This document shows, one piece after another, positions 63,847 through 64,000 of a stretch of 64,000 bases of DNA (positions are counted from its first letter, which is position 1; each line of letters opens with the position of its first letter). A program made the position numbers and the translations under genes. Source of the stretch: Ovis canadensis (Eukaryota > Chordata > Mammalia > Artiodactyla > Bovidae). A model generated the notes under the pieces. The model did not search any database, was not told where the DNA came from, and was given only the letters and a program-made list of their open reading frames with translations. The stretch covers positions 223,906,001 through 223,970,000 of the forward strand of contig NC_091247.1 of the NCBI RefSeq assembly GCF_042477335.2. The letters are read 5' to 3'.

Positions 63847-64000
63847 AGGAGCTGGGGAGAGAGAAATGGACCATATGGTCACCCTTCTCACTATCACAGA
63901 GAAACACCAACAAGGACTGTAAGAGTGTGTAACGTGGGGCAATTCTGAAGTATAGGATGCTGGCCGTGGAGGCCCTGGGAGGAATCACTAACCTGGACTC
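63847..64000. other. Window end, no feature seen
   Basis: Unassigned sequence up to the window boundary. Confidence 0.3.

Noticed and set aside
1-64000. Dozens of short conserved-looking peptides (for example SSVHGISQARILEWVA, MDREAWRAA)
   Set aside because: These are translations of Bov-tA and BovB sequence in various frames, not genes.
1-64000. Repeated near-identical motifs resembling a CRISPR-like pattern
   Set aside because: The repeats are dispersed SINEs of irregular spacing and both orientations in a mammalian genome. No array structure.
1-64000. tRNA genes at the SINE heads
   Set aside because: The heads are tRNA-Glu-derived but lack a paired acceptor stem and intact cloverleaf, and are followed by SINE bodies.

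Overview
The window looks like an intergenic or intronic piece of a pecoran ruminant (probably bovid) nuclear genome. Diagnostic elements are the tRNA-Glu-headed SINE Bov-tA, the dimeric SINE BOV-A2, the RTE-clade LINE BovB (about a dozen copies plus one full-length element), the cetartiodactyl CHR-type tRNA-Glu SINEs in short (~120-160 nt) and long (~300-340 nt) forms, and ruminant L1 tails. Cattle, buffalo, sheep and goat cannot be told apart by eye. I found no host protein-coding exon that I can defend. Nearly all long open frames are read-through of SINE/BovB sequence or of the GC-rich island.

Layout. 1-2.7 kb: SINEs and MIR remnants. 2.75-3.8 kb: a strong CpG island with no recognisable coding sequence, the best promoter candidate here. 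3.8-6 kb: ancient repeats. 6-22 kb: sparse unique sequence with many SINEs, five BovB pieces, an L2, an old L1 and a second, weaker GC-rich patch at 20.6-21.1 kb. 22.8-31.4 kb: a dense nest of antisense L1 fragments that have taken in SINEs, BovB, an old ERVL-type LTR, an MLT1-type LTR, a U6 snRNA retropseudogene and an L1 with an inverted 5' part. 31.4-33.3 kb: an LTR-like/tRNA-Glu-like composite split by a BovB. 34.1-34.6 kb: a Tigger-like DNA transposon. 35.9-38.9 kb: another antisense L1 nest. 39-57 kb: unique stretches, L2 and MIR remnants, LTR remnants and SINEs. 57.2-60.7 kb: a full-length but mutated BovB inserted into the A-tail of a CHR SINE, both still bracketed by target-site duplications (TSDs). 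61-64 kb: L2 remnants and a repeat-poor block that is a candidate conserved regulatory region.

The elements are related rather than cooperating genes. BovB supplies the EN/RT machinery whose 3' end is shared by Bov-tA and BOV-A2. Many TSDs of 7-17 nt can be read directly and give a relative insertion order.

I did not find a clear undescribed biological system. The observations most worth checking are two 3'-truncated, tailless SINE heads with perfect TSDs, an insertion that is almost only an A-tail, an inverted ~360-bp duplication 6.5 kb apart carrying the same SINE at the same junction, the orphan CpG island, and the LTR/tRNA-like composite. TSDs and family calls were read by eye; family names for old repeats come from memory of consensus sequences and are graded accordingly.
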